Of a DNA stretch of 64,000 bases, positions 36,771-47,312 are shown in pieces. The stretch covers positions 335,451 through 399,450 of the forward strand of contig NW_024468541.1 of NCBI RefSeq assembly GCF_001632365.1, written 5' to 3'. The notes under the pieces were generated by a model that was not told where the DNA came from, ran no database searches, and saw only the letters and a program-made list of their open reading frames with translations. The stretch comes from Laetiporus sulphureus 93-53. Its lineage: Eukaryota; Basidiomycota; Agaricomycetes; Polyporales; Laetiporaceae. Each line of letters opens with the position of its first letter. The first letter of the stretch is position 1. The translations under genes were made by a program, and so were the position numbers.

Positions 36771-36880
36771 GGCGTGCTCAATTCTTAGAGTTCGGCACGC
36801 CAGTTCAGTTCGTCGACCTCAAATACCAAGGGGACGGCGATGCCGAGCAGATGCCGAGTATTATGTAAGCCAAGTGGCTC
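36771..36880 (+). repeat. Left terminal inverted repeat
   Basis: Pairs with 37366-37475 in opposite orientation, with only a handful of mismatches in the outer 95 bases. Confidence 0.85.
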
Positions 36881-37365
36881 GTGGGAACGCTAGGCAGGGA
36901 ACAGGAGTGGCGAGATTATTTCCGAAGGATTGCTTTACATTTTCTCGATTTTTATTGCCATCTCCCGTCGCACCTTCCCTAGTGCTCTGGTTTACCATGG
37001 ATTGCAACATGTATGCACAGAGTTGCTTAGCCTGAATGTTAAAATGCTTCCAAGCAATAATTACACAGACTATCTCAGCACATTTGATGACAGCAATATG
37101 CAGGACCATGCAGTAGCTGCTGTCAATGTCATTATTGTTCCTCATCTATGTTGTGACTTTGTGGAGTGAGATACACAGCCATTCGTCACTGTGATCCCCG
37201 CCGAGGTTGTCTGCAGCTGGACACCACAAACCGTGAGAAGATTTTGGGTGTGCAGTCTTCTTTTCAGGGATGTCCGCATCGCAATTTGGGGTTTACACAA
37301 GCAGCAATTCACACAAGAAATGTAGGAATGTTCCAAAGTTAGAATTAACTGCCGGACATCTCAAC

Positions 37366-37475
37366 AGCCACATTTGCTTATGTAATTCTCGGCATTTGCT
37401 CGGCATCGCCGTCCCTTTGGTATTTGAGGTCGACGAACTGAACTGGCGTGCCGAACTCTAAGAATTGAGCACGCC
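37366..37475 (-). repeat. Right terminal inverted repeat
   Basis: Reverse complement of 36771-36880. Differences include caaagggacgg versus caaggggacgg and an A-for-G in gagcaaatgcc. Confidence 0.85.
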
Positions 37476-37671
37476 TCCTACCATCATGTTCGTCTCTCTT
37501 CCTCCTCGACGGTCGCCAGACTCGGTTCTCAGCGCTTCGTATGGCGCCTCGTATGGCTTCGGTATTTTCGGACGATGGTGGTGATTCGCGGGATCGAGTC
37601 GACGTCGTTCTTGATTACGGATGATGCTGCTGAAGCTTGGTCAGTGGCTTGGTCAGCCACTCGCTCATGAC

Positions 37672-37678
37672 TATATAA
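37672..37678 (+). promoter_or_regulatory. TATA box at the left end of the ORF-poor island
   Basis: ctatataagagggctcg is followed by a pyrimidine-rich leader (cctcacctctcttgttctcgttcctcc) and then ATG at 37728-37731, as in real fungal promoters. The block resembles 36690-36760. Confidence 0.5.
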
Positions 37679-37730
37679 GAGGGCTCGTACTGTGCTGAGG
37701 TCCTCACCTCTCTTGTTCTCGTTCCTCCAT

Positions 37731-37813
37731 GATGGACGACTTCGAGGTCCAAGATTGCAAGTCTTTTCCTACTCCAGGATGGACGTCAAGCTGTTGAAGG
37801 TTGCAAGTCTCTT
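37731..37813 (+). repeat. Short tandem duplication, 47-bp period
   Basis: gatggacgac..aagattgcaagtcttt at 37731-37766 is repeated as gatggacgtc..aaggttgcaagtctctt at 37778-37813, with substitutions. Confidence 0.5.
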
Positions 37814-38652
37814 CTTCGGTTGCGATCCCTTTTTAGCGTGCTTTGCTTCAACTCCCTTGGTGGTTATAACCTTCTTTTGGGTTCAGTGGCGCGTCTTGAC
37901 GGTACGGTCTGCAAGTTTGCAAGGTATTTACAACGCTCCGGTTTGGTCGGTCGATACGGTTTTTGAAGATTTCGTTGGTTCCGGCTTCGATGGTTTCGGT
38001 TACTTTCCTTGGCGCTCCCGGCATGGCTGGTTTGGTCGGTCAATGAGGTCTGAAGACTCCGTGGGTCCTGGCTTGGTGAGAAAGGTCGACTATGGTCCGT
38101 GCTTCAAAGCGGTCTTCAAATGGTCCTAGTCCTCAAAAACGTATGGCTGCGCTCTGGCATAAAACTGGTCGTCGTCGGTGTATTAGATGGTCAACGCTTT
38201 ATGGAAGGTGTTCGTGCACGGATCGAACGATGGATCGAATGCCGACCGTCGGTTGGTTGTTTATTGGTCTTCGACTTCGGCAAGGCGGCAAGACGTCAAA
38301 ACCCTCTATCGGCCATCAAGAATTGGAAGAAGACGGTTCCTCACGCTCAAATCGTCGCAGTGGTCGGTTTCCGTGTACAAGGTGTGAAGGCGTAGGTCAA
38401 CTCGGTTCGAGTCTTTTGAATGGTGGTTCTGCCAGTTGCGACAGTCGTCAACATTCTTTCACGGTCAGCTCAAAGGGCTTCGCTACATATTATTTCCGTC
38501 CCGGTTCTATTCGTTGCGTTCCGCTTCTGTTATCGATCGTTTTCCATTCGACGTGCAGTAGTTCAACTCCTCGTTTCAACTCCTCCCCATATCGTAGCAG
38601 AACGTCAATAGCCGGTAGTCACATCGACGTTGTTACTGTCCACGAGCGACGC

Positions 38653-38682
38653 GGTAGCTTCGGTAGCTTCGGTAGCTTCGGT
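38653..38682 (+). repeat. Nine-base microrepeat, three units
   Basis: ggtagcttc is repeated three times in a row, followed by a partial fourth unit. Confidence 0.8.
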
Positions 38683-38896
38683 ACTGCGCGTAACTCATCC
38701 ATGCTCGTCACAATATATACACAACACAGTCGCTTCGATAAACGTAGGTTGGGTACTGCGACAACGTTCACGAAACCTTCAATCGAGCGGTGCTGGTCAT
38801 CAACTGTTCAACTCGTTATTGCACGCTCCACTTGGGGCGCCTGCTGGTGAAAAATTGCAATGCTAATCGATGCTGGATGAAGTTCGATTCTCTACT

Positions 38897-39148
38897 CAGG
38901 TGTGGTCAGGTAACGAGCGGTCGAATCTCGCGGATAATTCGTCATCGGTGAATATCAACGTTCTGTCCTACGTCAACCTGGCTACACTCGCATCGCAAGC
39001 CTCGCTTGGACTACCTCAGGTGTCGTCAGTTAGCAAGCGGTCGACTCTCGCGGATGCGTATTATCCCTTCCATCTGGGCGTCGGTGAATAATCAACGTTC
39101 TGTCGTACGTCAACCCGGCTACACTCGCATGGCAAGCCTCGCTGTGGA
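38897..39148 (+). repeat. Tandem duplication, period about 120 bp
   Basis: Unit 1 (38897-39016) and unit 2 (39017-39148) share caggtgtSgtcag, agcggtcga-tctcgcggat, cggtgaat..atcaacgttc, tacgtcaacc-ggctacact and gcaagcctcgct. Unit 2 has a ~14-base insertion (attatcccttccatctgg region). Confidence 0.85.
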
Positions 39149-39294
39149 CGTTCGCACTAGTTCAGGTCATCCTCAATGGCCGGCGGTCGATCGCAGGTGC
39201 AAGCGGACGGCGGATCTTCCCTCTTCGGGCTCATTAACAACGTTTCCAAGTTTCGTTGGACGACAAGGAACGCCTCAACAGCTGTTGAAGAGTT

Positions 39295-39435
39295 CAAGGT
39301 GAATCGCGTCAATAACCGCTGAAGGTGAACAGTCGTTGTCAAGTTGACATCTCGAAAGCGGGCTCACTGGTGAGGTTGCGGAAGTCTCGCTGGACGTCAA
39401 GGGTGAGTACGTTAATAATCGCTGAACATGGACGG
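39295..39435 (+). repeat. Short diverged direct repeat, ~104-bp spacing
   Basis: aaggtgaatcgcgtcaataaccgctgaa at 39295 recurs as aagggtgagtacgttaataatcgctgaa at 39399, differing at several positions. Confidence 0.6.
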
Positions 39436-39451
39436 TCCCTCTGGTCATTCT

Positions 39452-40012
39452 CAAATTGTCAAAACGTTTCGGGTGAAGTCGCGGACGTGGATTATTTGGC
39501 TATTCCCTCCTATGCACGGGCGACAACAGTTGATCAAACACTCAATACAAGTTCTGCGCCAGAGTTCGCGACCTATGAAACGTGGACCTTTTCCTGGTCC
39601 ATCCGAAATGGCTTCCTCTTGATACGAAGATCGGTTTTCAAGGCGGTTCAAAGTTTCGTGGTGAAGTCTTCGCAGGTGTAAACAACACTGGAACTCCGGA
39701 GTGATATGTGGAGCGTTCTCTTCAAGTCTGGACAAACGTATGTGGGCCGCGGACACCAATCTCCTTGGTCGTTATCAGGCGAATGGTTGCGGGACGTCAA
39801 CGTCTTGTCATTAGGCGTTAGGCGATGATTCAATAATGTGCACTTCAACTTCATCATATGGATACCTCCTGCGGGACCGGTGGTCCAAAGTTTATCGTCA
39901 AGGTTTTCGCTTAGGCGGCGAGTCTCGGGAATCATCTTAGGGCGAACGGTTGGACGTCTACAGAGTTCGCGGACAAGGCCTTACACGAAGTCGAGATAGT
40001 TTTCGTTATGGC
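39452..40012 (+). repeat. Complex repeat, copy A (about 560 bp)
   Basis: Aligns with copy B (40470-41032). Shared landmarks in order: attgtcaaaacgttt, gcgacaaca-ttgatcaaac, aggcggttcaaa, tggtgaagtct, aagtctggac-aac-tatgt, gggccg, ttatcaggcgaat-gttgcg, ggacgtcaa, ggcgatg, gtgcacttcaac, and gaagtcgagat / gaggtcgagat at the end. Identity is roughly 70% by eye, with many indels that are not multiples of three. Confidence 0.8.
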
Positions 40013-40469
40013 AACATGGGAACGGGCGAACATCAAGGCTTGGGACAACACTGCAAAGAGCGAACGTAATCGGGAATTTTTCTTCAACACGCGCGAGCGG
40101 CGGTGATCGTGGGTTTTCTGGAAGAGGCGTTGGACGTACCTCGCTTATGGTCATTGTCGGATGGACGGGCGAATTTTGCAAATCGTAGCTCAAGACCCGA
40201 CGTGCGAAACTGGAATTTTCGTGAACACGATTCGAGCGCTACTCTTGATCGATCAATTCAACGACACGGATCATCCGCCTTGGTCGCCGATAATGGTCAT
40301 TGGAATGTGAGATGGGGTTTTCCTTCGGTCGTCGACCTCTTACAAGGTTCTGAAGAAGAATCGGCAATATGGACTCTCTCCCGGTTGCGAGACACGATGG
40401 CGGAACGGCTCCAAGATCAGGCCTCTCGGTGCAGCCGGCTACTACTGTCGCATGACTCAAGAATAGACG
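40013..40469 (+). repeat. Complex repeat, unit D
   Basis: Related to 41575-42000 (D'). Shared features in order are cgcgagcggcgg, ggaagaggcgttggacgtac / ggaagagggtttcggcagatagacgtac, ttatggtcattgtcg / ttgtggtcgttttgtcg, and gcggaacggctccaagatc / gcgacggcttctagatc. Both end at cgcatgact-aagaa. Confidence 0.65.
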
Positions 40470-41032
40470 GCCGCTCCCTATCACATTGTCAAAACGTTTT
40501 TGGGCGAAGTCGAGGGTGTGAATGCTACCTCATATGCAGCGACAACAGGTGATCAAACACTTTCAGTACAAGTTTTGCGCCAGGGCTCGCGAGCTATCAA
40601 ACGTCATCTGGCCGGTTCAAGAGCAAATAGCTTCCTATTGACGTGAAGATCGTCGGTTTTCGAAGGCGGTTCAAACTTTTGTGGTGAAGTCTGCACGTGT
40701 GAACAAAAGTTGCTTTGGAATGATACGTCGAGCGTTCTTCTTAAGTCTGGACGAACATATGTGGGCCGTGGATGACAATCTTTGTGATCATTATCAAGTT
40801 ATCAGGCGAATCGTTGCGGGACGTCAATATCTCGCTGTCAGGCGATGGTACAATTTGAACGTGCACTTCAACATTATTCTATAGGTACTCGGATCGGACC
40901 GGCGATTCAAGGCTTATGGTCAAGTTTTTTCCCCTTAGGCGCGGCGCTTCGGGCAGTCATTTTCGGGCGTATGGTCGAACGGTTCAATGGAGTTCGCGGG
41001 CAAGATTTTATAGGAGGTCGAGATGGTCATTG
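40470..41032 (+). repeat. Complex repeat, copy B (about 560 bp)
   Basis: Best match is copy A. The right part also matches copy C (gatcggaccggcgattcaag / gattggacaccgttccaag, then ggcttatggtcaag / ggcttatcgttaac). Confidence 0.8.
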
Positions 41033-41574
41033 CTAAATCCTTTCGAGCAAAGTCATGGGCGAGGGTTCCTTCCTTGGCTCGTCCCTCCTAACATAACGGC
41101 AACGATTGGTCAAACACTTTCGGTTCAAGTTCAAGTTCTACGCTAGGCTTCGCGGCTGCCAATCATGGATTTCCTTGCGGTCGTTTCTCCATTAATGTGA
41201 AGTTTGGCTGTGAAGATGGTGCAAGATTTCGTAGTTATCAACTGTTTCGCAGGTCCGAACAATGTTCGCTTTCAAGTGCTACTTCAGGCATCAATTATCC
41301 TGGTCATTTTACACCAGTGGGGTCTCGGGACATCAATATCCTAGCGTTAGGCAATGGTCCAAACACTTGCACATCAACGTTCTCCTTACGTACGGGCTGG
41401 ATACCTGGATTGGACACCGTTCCAAGGCTTATCGTTAACTATCACATATGCGGGTCTTTCAGCAGTCATCTTTTGGTGAACGGTCGACCGTCAATTGAAC
41501 TTCGTAGAGGAGGGTTTTATGAGATGTCGAGATGGGATCTTTTCGTACATTGTCGTTATCCGAAGAAATGAGCA
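41033..41574 (+). repeat. Complex repeat, copy C
   Basis: More diverged relative of A and B, directly abutting B. Shared landmarks are ggtcaaacactttc, aagttctacgc, gggacatcaatatc (versus gggacgtcaatatc in B), ttaggcaatggt, and ttttatgagatgtcgagatgg (versus ttttataggaggtcgagatgg in B). Confidence 0.65.
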
Positions 41575-42000
41575 GACCACATTTTTTCAAGGCGCAAACA
41601 CAAGCGGGAAATTAGTTCAAAGCGCGAGCGGCGGGAATATGGAAGAGGGTTTCGGCAGATAGACGTACCTTCTCTTGTGGTCGTTTTGTCGTGGAGGGGT
41701 CGAACTTCCCAAATGGTGCCTCAAGACCTTGGCGATAAAGTGGAGAGTTCAAGTTCACTCAGACACTGCTCTTGGTCAATTGTTCATCGACGTGAATGCG
41801 TCGGTCGCCATCCTTCAAGGCACATGGTCGAACATTTCGCTGGAGTTCTCTGGACAGGCTTCGGAAGTCGACAATATAGATTCTGTTCCGGTCGGAAGGC
41901 ATGATAGTGCGACGGCTTCTAGATCGAGCTTTGGTTACAACCGGTTGCTTCGGTTGCGCATGACTGAAGAACCATGGATAGTTGTTTGCGGACGCGGATA
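41575..42000 (+). repeat. Complex repeat, unit D'
   Basis: Diverged second copy of D (40013-40469). It gives the overall order A-D-B-C-D'. Confidence 0.55.
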
Positions 42001-45000
42001 CCCTTCTTTATGGGAACATTCTTCCGTCCGGAAGAAAACAGGAATCGCCTTATGGTCGTCGTAATACGAATGGCTGAACAAACGGGTCCGAGCGCATGGT
42101 TGGCCCCAAGCACGGATGGTCAAAGTTCCCGCGAATGCTGGATTCCCACTCCCTGGTGCACTCAACGGGACCATTTTTTTGGTCATTATCATGCGAACGG
42201 TAGAACGTTTTCACGGTTCAAGGCTTCGGGCAACCTTCCGGGCAAATTTTCGGGCAAACCTTCGTAGGGCGGCGACACGGATTCTCGGTCCAAGGTTCCC
42301 AACATGTGCACGGTTCAAAGGTCTTGTGCAGACCAGGCGGGTTGGCGGTGAACTCGGACGCCATGGAGTGATTTGGTGATGGTTACATTTTCGTCATCAC
42401 ACTGTCGTCGTCAGGGGAATGGTGCTGCAATGTCTTTAATTTCCGTGGCCGTCGGCTCAGATTGAACATCTGTGAGGTTCAAGATTTCACACATTAACAT
42501 GAATAGCTTCCATAAATCGCGGAATTACGCTCAAGGCTTTCAATACGAGTTCTACCTTGTGGTCGTCGCGAAGCAAACGGCAGTCTCGCTTGGAGCAAGG
42601 GTTATCCTTACGGCAATAGTTGAATCGATCTGTGTCTCGGTGCATTTCCCAGGTATTCTATGGCGTTATGTCCCTTCAAGAATGTAATTGCACGTCGGCG
42701 CTTGTTCCACTCGCTAGTGGCCGCATGAAAAGCAAAACGATCGAATGATGAGGCTCTACTAATGTTGGAACGCGAAAATCAACTTCCATTCCGAGGGATT
42801 TCTTGGGCCTGAGGTGACGCGTCGGCCTTTTCAACTCTTGGCTCCTACGGGGATGTGTGGTCCGCTCTGATGCTCTTATCCTCTTTGGATGAGGAGAACA
42901 CTCTGCGGTTAACTCAAGTTTCTTGCGCTTGACGTGCAAGATTTCGCAGCAGTCGTCTGAAGAACGGATGGCTTCGATGGCGGTACAGGTCAAGCAGATT
43001 TGCTCAAATAGCCTTTAGTGTGCGTTCCGCGGCTGGTCAAAGACGTCGCTCAACACTATTCGTCCTATCGGATTCTCGTTGTATACAAAAATCATGGTTG
43101 TTATCTTCGACGTACGTGCGCCCCACTCGCTCAACACGTTCTTTCCAGATCGTCATTGCCAATGCACGATCCAAGTTCTACTAAAGGCGTGCGGAGTTTT
43201 GGATCATGGCGTGTATGATCCTCGTCGATGCCAAACACATGGCTTGCAAGTGTCAGTCAACTTTCTCGGTGCTCTCCTAGCCCGTGCAATGTCCACATGG
43301 TATATTCAATCTATGTCGTGAAATGGTCGACTCAACAGGATTCCCCTCCGGTGCTCGAATGTGTCACGGTGAACCATGTCCACAGCTGATGCGTACGACT
43401 ATGCCCTTACGCATCCGTGGGAACCCCTACGATCATCCTAGTCAATCACAGGATTCATATATACCGAACAATAATTGGGACCCAAATGTGCCAACGGTGT
43501 ATCCTGACGTTCATCCTCATTTGACCATATAATTACACTACACGCGGTTCGCCGATCAACATCATACGTCCTCCACAGTTCGAGATTTATAGATTTATAA
43601 TCCCATAAATGCGCAAACGTATTTCCTCTCTATTCGTTGGTCGTTCAGCCAGTCACCCTTATATTTCTGGTCGAGGTTCAACGACAATTCCAGGAATAGA
43701 GAAACAACGATATGGTCATCTCTTGGGATTACGCCTACGTACCGTTTGATTTAGATACCAAATTTCGTTTCGAAGTCCCTTTCGTTTTGCTTTCCGTCAG
43801 AGACGGCGCAATGCAAAGCGAGTTCCTGGTGAATCGATGACGTCAATGCGATTCACCACGTGGGTGAGTAGCGTGGGCGCTTCCACAGTCAACCTTCCTC
43901 GTCTTCGCCATCGTCGACCAGCGGTGCAGTACGACTCCAGGCCAGCTCCCGGACTTTCTCTGTGGAGGCGAGTCATCCTTTCTCGAAAATGCGGACGCGA
44001 CCAACTTGCGCATATATCGAGTGCACCTCCTCCTGGTTGTCAATGCGCCTTCCAGCCTTTCAAGCTGTCACCGTCCGCGTTCATGCACTTGCAATGCATC
44101 TTCATTTACCGCTGACGGGATATACTGTAAGTGTACTCGTTGTATATCCACCCACTTCGCGCTTTAATTATGCTCGAGCATCGCTTACAGTCTCCAACAT
44201 CTACTTTTCGGGAGTGGTCGCTTTGTAATTGGTCAAGTTGATGGCCCTAGGCGTTTTTACGACATATTCCTTTGTCAGCCGTTGAATCCGGTGGCATAGC
44301 CAAGTCAATAATGTATTGTGTCATGCTACGACGGTCGCATCCCCGCTTCGCTCTTTAGGTTTCGCCAGTCAACGTTCGTGTTACGAACTCTCCCATTGGC
44401 TGCTTTGGAACTTATTTTCCTCCGCTCTTATCCGGACGACGGCTATCAAGATGTATACGCACGGCGACGACTGCTTGCATTTTCTCCAGAAGCTTCGTTA
44501 AAGGTCAGATGGAGACTATATTGATACTAGCGTATCCATCTTCATTCGATAGGCGGTCAACGTGTTTCTATGGAAGAATGCCTTTTCGCTAGTGCGATAG
44601 TGATAACCCACATGCTCGTCTGCTGCCGCACTGCTCATCCAGCGATCAACGGAGACGACGAGGATTCCTGGGCGGGTGTTTTCAGGGTGCAGAAGAAGAA
44701 GGAACAAGCAAAGCAAATGCCAACTTCTTTTCCCTGCCGTACGCTTTCTCGTTCGCGGTCTCGGATTTGCTTTTCGGTGGAGTTTCAAATCAGTCGCTCA
44801 AAGTCTCGGCCTTGTCTTATCATCCTAGAACGTGAAATCATTTCCATACCAGCAAGACAGTTGCAAATGCTCGATTCCAATAGGATGATGATATCTTCCC
44901 CTGATGCGGGATCCCATCCTCAAGCTCTGCTGACAAGAGTTTCTCCTCTATTGCGTGGCGCCGCCTGGTGTGGGTCGTTGCGGCAGCTGGCAGTCAAGAT

Positions 45001-46665
45001 CCACTATTTCCGAGCATTCGTGGTTCTTCGTGAATGGCTTTGGATGCGGTCACGTGGAGTCTCTTAATAAGACATGGTCGCGCTCGCCGCGGATCGTGGT
45101 TGCAACCGTCCAATGGTTCACACCACCATGGGCCATGTCGTTGGTTCTCATGGACGGTCCGTGAATGGACATACGATTGGCTCCATCGGCGGCTCAATAT
45201 TCGGTCCCTCAGGCATGTATTTCGCGGTCGCTCAAGCGCGGTAGGTCTCAGGTGGTCTGGAAGCAATCCATCTGGTCGTCTCGACCCGCACGTGGAACGG
45301 CATGCACCCATTTCAGGATCAAATTCATCGTCTTCGATTGGTTCACGGCGATGAGACCGAAATCCGTTCAAGGTTCCAGGTCAGCATCAGCACTACCGAA
45401 AGATTTGCAAGATGGCCGGGAGGACGTGGTTCTTGTTTCGACTGGATCAAAGGTCTCTCCTCAATCACGCAGGTTCGACGTATGCGTTCAAATCGGAGTC
45501 GTTCGCATCAAGCAGCCGCAGTGGCGGAGCCACGAGTCATGTCGTTCCTCTCACCCTTCATCAAAGCTCGTCAACGGGTTTCATACATACAGTACGTGCC
45601 TTCATCACAAAAGGTACTAGGTGCAAGTCCGGTCCGCTCGATCCAAAAGAATCGCTAATCGGCCCAAGGTTGCTCTGACACTCGCCCTGGCGCATTCATC
45701 CGGCAGTTCATGCACATTTCAATCCACAGTCCGCGAATCTTGTCTTTGTCCGTATTTCTATAATGTTGGACTTTATACGGGCTTGCCTCGTGGTGCGCGA
45801 CTGGTTCTAAAGATGGTTCGCAGGAAAACGCATTCATTCGGATTTCCCACCACATTCTTCGGGTCACACTGGCCTCCGCAATCGTGTGAAGTCGTACAGT
45901 GTACATGCTGTGCATTGAAGATGGGCCACTACTGCTTCTTTAGGACGCTGACATGCCAAGAAATGGCGGGTTCTAATATTACTGGTTCGCCGCGCAACAG
46001 CCGGGCTTCGACGACGTACAGGATGGATTTTCAAGCAGTAGTCGACAAGAAGGAGCGTGCTCAAGTCATATAAAAGATTTGGTACAATCCAGGAGTCGAT
46101 ATCCTATCACCGCATTCGTTTCTCTTCCCAACCGGTTATCGGACACATCCCATCCTCGTGCCGTTTTCTGCGTATGCAAGTAACACTGTCAAGTGCATTC
46201 TACTCAGTCGTTCAAATTCGTCGCGGTTAGGACGTGAAGCTTCCTCGGTCAAAACACATTCGGTTCTATGGCTGGAATACATGCGGAAAGAGCTTGATTG
46301 CTCTCCTTGAACAGCACTCGAAACACCTGAGTTCGCGGTTTTGTTGACACTTTCGGACGACACTTGGTACCTGCCGTACCATCGTTGGACAAAATCGGCT
46401 TTACTTCGTCTCCTCGATCTGTCACGGATTTTGCACCTTTGCGCGGAGGGCTCTCAGCTTCTCCTACGCGTTCTCTGCAACCGTAATGAAAGTACAGCCC
46501 TCTCCCCTTTCCCCACCAATGATAATCAGGCCCCGAGTTAACTGGCTTTGTGCATGCACTTTCTATAGCCGCTTCGCATCCCATTGTCGGAGGCTCTACA
46601 AGTGCACACATCCGACACGCCACATGTCACACTAGCCTATAGACCTAATGCTTTCGGCTTCTAGA

Positions 46666-46713
46666 CGCAAGCGCCCGTTCAATGGTTAACTGGCTTGCGC
46701 CGTTTTTTTTTTT
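46666..46713 (+). other. Hairpin followed by an eleven-T run
   Basis: cgcaagc (46666-46672) pairs perfectly with gcttgcg (46693-46699). Eleven Ts follow at 46703-46713. A stem-loop just before a long T run resembles the 3' end of an RNA polymerase III transcript, but no A/B box or known RNA family was recognised upstream. Chance or a polypyrimidine tract is possible. Confidence 0.3.
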
Positions 46714-46760
46714 CAGCCTAGGATAGGCAATCGGCGGATTGCATTTTTAGGGCGTCCTTA

Positions 46761-47312
46761 GCGTCGGACCTAATAAAATGAACGGAAAATGCTGCTGGCT
46801 GTCATGGAGTAGTTGTGAAGCCAGTAACTATTTGCGTTCGTTTTACAAGCAGCGTTCACGTTGCATGGACGGGGCCATTCAACTACGCGCCTGGAAGATC
46901 GTTGCAATCTAGCATGTTGACTGAGATCCTGGCCATGGATGACACGATGCCTCCGCGATGCTTTCAGATCGACGCCCAATCCAGCCTTGTCCATAACGGG
47001 ATACGTACTTGTGGCACGATGCGCGGAAGCAAAGTATTTGATTGAACGCGATTTTACAAAGAGTTGGGCATGCATGAATCATAGCTGCTCAACTCGTCTC
47101 ACACAGAGCGGTATGCTTCGGCGTTTCTCCGGCTTTGGTCTTGCCGCTGGTGGCTGTAGGTCACAGCCACCTGCAGACGGTTGTTAGCATCATGTTCTGC
47201 AACTGCCAGATGCGGAAAACCTTCATTGCGTGCCTCATTGCCGCGCGTCCGCCTCGTGTTCGGCTCTCGTCACCTCTTGTTCTTCACCTTCATCTCCGCC
47301 CGCTACCTCACG
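46761..47312. other. Upstream region of the DUF6699-type gene
   Basis: No separate gene supported. Frames on both strands are short and unrecognised. Pyrimidine-rich sequence directly precedes the ATG at 47313. Confidence 0.35.

Larger units (their letters stand above)
36771..37475. mobile_element. 705-bp non-autonomous DNA element with ~100-bp terminal inverted repeats
   Basis: The left end ggcgtgctcaattcttagag recurs at the right end as its reverse complement ctctaagaattgagcacgcc. The two arms (about 36771-36880 and 37366-37475) match at roughly 95% over ~95 bases, through cagttcagttcgtcgacctc, gacggcgatgccgagca and beyond. The outer 32 bases themselves contain a nested ggcgtgc / gcacgcc palindrome. 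The ~490-bp interior is AT-richer and has no transposase; the longest frame (36930-37169) is unrecognised. I see no clear target-site duplication. Confidence 0.85.
37476..46760. other. ORF-poor 9.2-kb island with diverged internal duplications
   Basis: No recognisable protein domain appears on either strand. The longest frame is 252 codons (38092-38850 on +), with low-information Ser/Arg-rich sequence and no credible splice structure. Composition is not AT-rich and words such as ggtcg, gttcg and ggacgtcaa recur. Several local duplications (listed separately) have indels that are not multiples of three, arguing against conserved coding. A strong TATA box at 37672 could drive rightward transcription. 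Candidate explanations are a long non-coding transcript, a decayed mobile element, or a fast-evolving repeat locus. I cannot choose between them from sequence alone. Confidence 0.6.

Noticed and set aside
38355..38425. ggttcgagtc at 38403 as the B box of a tRNA gene
   Set aside because: No matching A box at the right distance and no acceptor or anticodon stems could be drawn.
38092..38850. 252-codon plus-strand frame in the island as a gene
   Set aside because: Low-information Ser/Arg-rich translation, no domain, overlapping equally open frames, and no consistent splice sites.
37476..46760. RIP-type mutation as the cause of the ORF-poor island
   Set aside because: The region is not AT-rich and lacks an obvious TpA excess; CpG-containing words are common.
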